64,000 nucleotides of DNA from Peptostreptococcaceae bacterium pGA-8. GTDB lineage: Bacteria; Bacillota; Clostridia; Peptostreptococcales; Anaerovoracaceae. The translations under genes were made by a program, and so were the position numbers. The stretch covers positions 1 to 64,000 of the forward strand of contig FONK01000001.1 of assembly GCA_900112915.1 (NCBI GenBank). Direction: 5' to 3'. The notes under the pieces were generated by a model that made no database searches, was not told the DNA's origin, and was given only the letters and a program-made list of their open reading frames with translations. This document shows positions 62,495-64,000 of this stretch, one piece after another (the stretch's first letter is position 1; the number at the start of each line of letters is the position of its first letter).

Positions 62495-62626
62495 ATGGCA
62501 AAGAATACTAAGCAAACTTCTAAGCGAGTAGCTTCCAAAGCAAGCAAAGTTCTTCGTGACGGACGCTACAGCAAGACATCAAAATCTGTTGCAGGTAGTG
62601 CTCTGTCTCAGACAAAGAAGAAGTAA
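62495..62626 (+). CDS. Small basic phage/ICE-type protein
   Basis: 43 residues, very rich in Lys and Ser (SKASKVLRDGRYSKTSKSVA ...), highly basic, no membrane segment. GAGGTGAT lies eight bases before the ATG. Short proteins of this kind are common in mobile elements of Bacillota; nucleic-acid binding is likely but the role is unknown. Confidence 0.7.
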   Translation: MAKNTKQTSKRVASKASKVLRDGRYSKTSKSVAGSALSQTKKK

Positions 62627-62894
62627 AGAAAAAAATAGGCAGTGACAGATTGGAATAATCAGCCTGCCTATCTCCTTTGGGGGAACAAACAACTAAATTA
62701 TCACAGAGCCTGATTAGCTATAGGGCGATGGGATACATCATACGGCACTCACGGATTTATTCGTGAGGTGCTATGTGAGGTACCTCTATTTTTCTATGGC
62801 TATTTTTAGGCAAGAGAGTCGGTGCTTCATATAGCATCGACTCTTTTTGTATCCCTTCGTCCTACTGCAATCAGCAGAAAGGGAAGGGATTTTT
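62627..62894 (+). other. Intergenic region with hairpins
   Basis: No gene. Inverted repeat GCAC-TCACG / CGTGA-GGTGC (about 62744-62771), and a strong terminator GAGTCGGTGCT / AGCATCGACTC with five T (62816-62848). The region between the small gene and this terminator could be a stable small RNA or a long 3' UTR. Confidence 0.5.
62815..62848 (+). terminator. Terminator of the small basic protein transcript
   Basis: 11-bp stem with a 6-base loop followed by TTTTT; see the inverted repeat GAGTCGGTGCT / AGCATCGACTC. Confidence 0.85.
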
Positions 62895-63524
62895 ATGAAA
62901 ATCAAAATACGTTACGAAAAAGAGTTTACAACATTCGAACTAAACCTATCGGACATTAAAGGCTGGTTAAACATTGACTTGTTACCAGACGAATCAGAAG
63001 AAGAGTTTGAAGAACGAGTACAAGAAGAGATAGACACTCAGTATAACCGTCCAGAATACAATGTCATGCATAAGCAAGAAAGGCATAAAGGATTTGCTAT
63101 TTCAACAAAGTATGAAGATGGTGAAGAGACAGGTGATTTTGAACCAAGTATGAGTGAGGTGGTGGATCCGTCTATATTCCTTAAAGATGAGATTGATAGA
63201 GAAAACAAAGAAAACTATGAGGCTGTTAAGGAGTTTGTTTATTCAGTTTTGAAACCAGAAGTTGCTGATTTATTTATGGCAGTGCGAATTGATGGGGTGT
63301 CAATCAACGAAAAAGCAGAATCAATGCTAAGCCGAGATGCATTTGAATCTGAAGAGGAATACAACAAGGCGGTTTCAAGACTTTCCAACTCTATCACACA
63401 AAAATTAAAGAGAGCGAATAAAAATTTAGAAAAAAGTTTTTCAAAAGCGTCAGATTTTGGACTCTCCCAAGGCTACCAAGTAGGAGGACAAAATTCCTCC
63501 AATAAAAATAAGGAGGTCAAATAG
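62895..63524 (+). CDS. Acidic sigma-like protein of mobile-element origin
   Basis: 209 residues. The first half is very acidic (LPDESEEEFEERVQEEID). The second half (about 118-190: ADLFMAVRIDGVSINEKAES, then LSNSITQKLKRANKNLEKSF) has the helix pattern of sigma-70 region 4/HTH proteins found in phages and ICEs. The start at 62895 has GGGAAGGG upstream; an open frame from 62847 runs through the terminator and is not used. The exact role is unknown. Confidence 0.6.
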   Translation: MKIKIRYEKEFTTFELNLSDIKGWLNIDLLPDESEEEFEERVQEEIDTQYNRPEYNVMHKQERHKGFAISTKYEDGEETGDFEPSMSEVVDPSIFLKDEIDRENKENYEAVKEFVYSVLKPEVADLFMAVRIDGVSINEKAESMLSRDAFESEEEYNKAVSRLSNSITQKLKRANKNLEKSFSKASDFGLSQGYQVGGQNSSNKNKEVK

Positions 63525-63671
63525 ATGACTATTGAAGAAAGAATCACCTACTTGGAAACAATGGATAAGGTAAGAGACCAGCAAATAAAAGAGCTCCAAG
63601 TGGCAGTAGAAGAATTAAGCGGATGTGTGAATGGAGGTGTTAATCATGAAAGCAATGATTCCAATGAATGA
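63525..63671 (+). CDS. Short coiled-coil protein
   Basis: 48 residues, mostly one charged helix (TIEERITYLETMDKVRDQQI ...) with heptad hydrophobics. AAGGAGG lies directly upstream. Its end overlaps the Rha gene by 26 bases in another frame. Small helical genes like this are usual in phage early regions; function unknown. Confidence 0.6.
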   Translation: MTIEERITYLETMDKVRDQQIKELQVAVEELSGCVNGGVNHESNDSNE

Positions 63672-64000
63672 TTATGGCATTATGGCTGACAAGAATAATA
63701 CCGCCAGAGTAGATAGCAGATTTGTTGCACAGTTCTTTGAGAAGAATCATAAAGAAGTGCTAAGGGATATCAGAAAAGTAGTATCAACTGACTCTGGTTT
63801 AAGTGAAGAATTCACTAAGCTCAATTTTGCGCTCAGTGAATATAGAGATACTACTGGAAGAAAACTACCATGCTATCTGTTAACAAGAGACGGTTTTACC
63901 ATTTTGGCAATGGGTTATACCGGACCAAAGGCTATGAAGTTTAAAGAACTATATATCAAAAAGTTTAATGAGATGGAAGATTTCATAACTACGCTTATTT
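63646..64000 (+). CDS. Rha-family phage regulatory protein (partial)
   Basis: 118 codons to the window edge. FFEKNHKEVLRDIRKVVS, RKLPCYLLTRDGFTILAMGY and GPKAMKFKELYIKKFNEME are the hallmark strands and helices of the Rha domain (pRha), a phage regulator that in phi-80-like phages interferes with growth in certain hosts. The C-terminus, often a second DNA-binding domain (ORF6N/ANT), lies beyond the window. GGAGGTG before ATG. It supports a prophage or phage-derived origin for this end of the element. Confidence 0.85.
   Translation, partial: MKAMIPMNDYGIMADKNNTARVDSRFVAQFFEKNHKEVLRDIRKVVSTDSGLSEEFTKLNFALSEYRDTTGRKLPCYLLTRDGFTILAMGYTGPKAMKFKELYIKKFNEMEDFITTLI

Larger units (their letters stand above)
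50375..64000 (+). mobile_element. Element with large serine recombinase (right end outside window)
   Basis: Begins where hsdM homology stops. It encodes a 548-residue serine recombinase at its left end, a leftward defence operon (52576-62251) and rightward phage-like genes (62495 onward). The other half of the broken hsdM gene, expected at the far end, is not in the window. The crossover sequence cannot be fixed without the right end. Confidence 0.6.

Overview
The window comes from a low-GC Gram-positive anaerobe, most likely a member of the Clostridia (Bacillota). The support is the tmk-holB-ricT-trmN6 gene order, AbrB and NiaR regulators, a TPP riboswitch with an ECF-type thiW, strong AGGAGG ribosome sites and frequent GTG/TTG starts. 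No closer identification is possible from the sequence alone.

Layout. 1-1866: 3' part of a 23S rRNA gene and a complete 5S rRNA gene. 1992-9131: chromosomal housekeeping block (small membrane protein, tmk, a delta-prime-like gene, ricT, tRNA methyltransferase, AbrB regulator, guaB, guaA). 9132-11789: island debris behind guaA, with the left end of a guaA-targeting element, a caspase-like gene fragment, orphan immunity-type genes (DUF4274, DUF2004) and small unknowns. 11790-17434: GntR-controlled ABC systems, one of the lactococcin-972 export/immunity type, facing a small secreted-protein/membrane-protein pair. 17660-30618: chromosomal genes again, namely a GNAT acetyltransferase, the divergent NAD genes (nadB-nadC-niaR against nadA), a TlpA-like lipoprotein, a CPBP protease, a riboswitch-controlled thiamine operon (thiM-thiE-thiW-thiD-thiC), a glutaredoxin-like protein and a second, amidotransferase-less guaA.

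30604-64000 is almost wholly mobile DNA. The 3' end of the second guaA is the left attachment site of a complete integrative mobilizable element (IME1, 30604-42650). It carries repressor, excisionase, tyrosine integrase, primase/VapE replication genes, a candidate oriT, MobC and relaxase. Its cargo is one four-gene defence unit: a C5 methyltransferase with an HTH domain, an Eco47II-like nuclease, a CBASS CD-NTase and a Cap15-type membrane effector. A sister element (IME2) follows directly. It has the same backbone order but no relaxase, and ends in a type I restriction-modification gene broken off before its catalytic motif. From about 50375 a large serine recombinase opens a third element. 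Its long leftward operon encodes a frame-split two-part protein with an Ig-like tail, an excisionase-like HTH protein, a type III-like Mod and Res, and HamA/HamB of the Hachiman system. Phage-like genes (small basic protein, acidic sigma-like protein, Rha) run off the right edge.

Three themes stand out: repeated use of guaA 3' ends as integration sites (two copies, three traces of element ends); two diverged sister IMEs whose comparison exposes conserved non-coding structures (tandem hairpins before the primase gene, a 20-bp hairpin after vapE kept by G-U wobble changes, an oriT-like inverted repeat); and stacking of at least four defence systems (M/R pair, CBASS, broken type I R-M, type III-like R-M with Hachiman) within about 24 kb.
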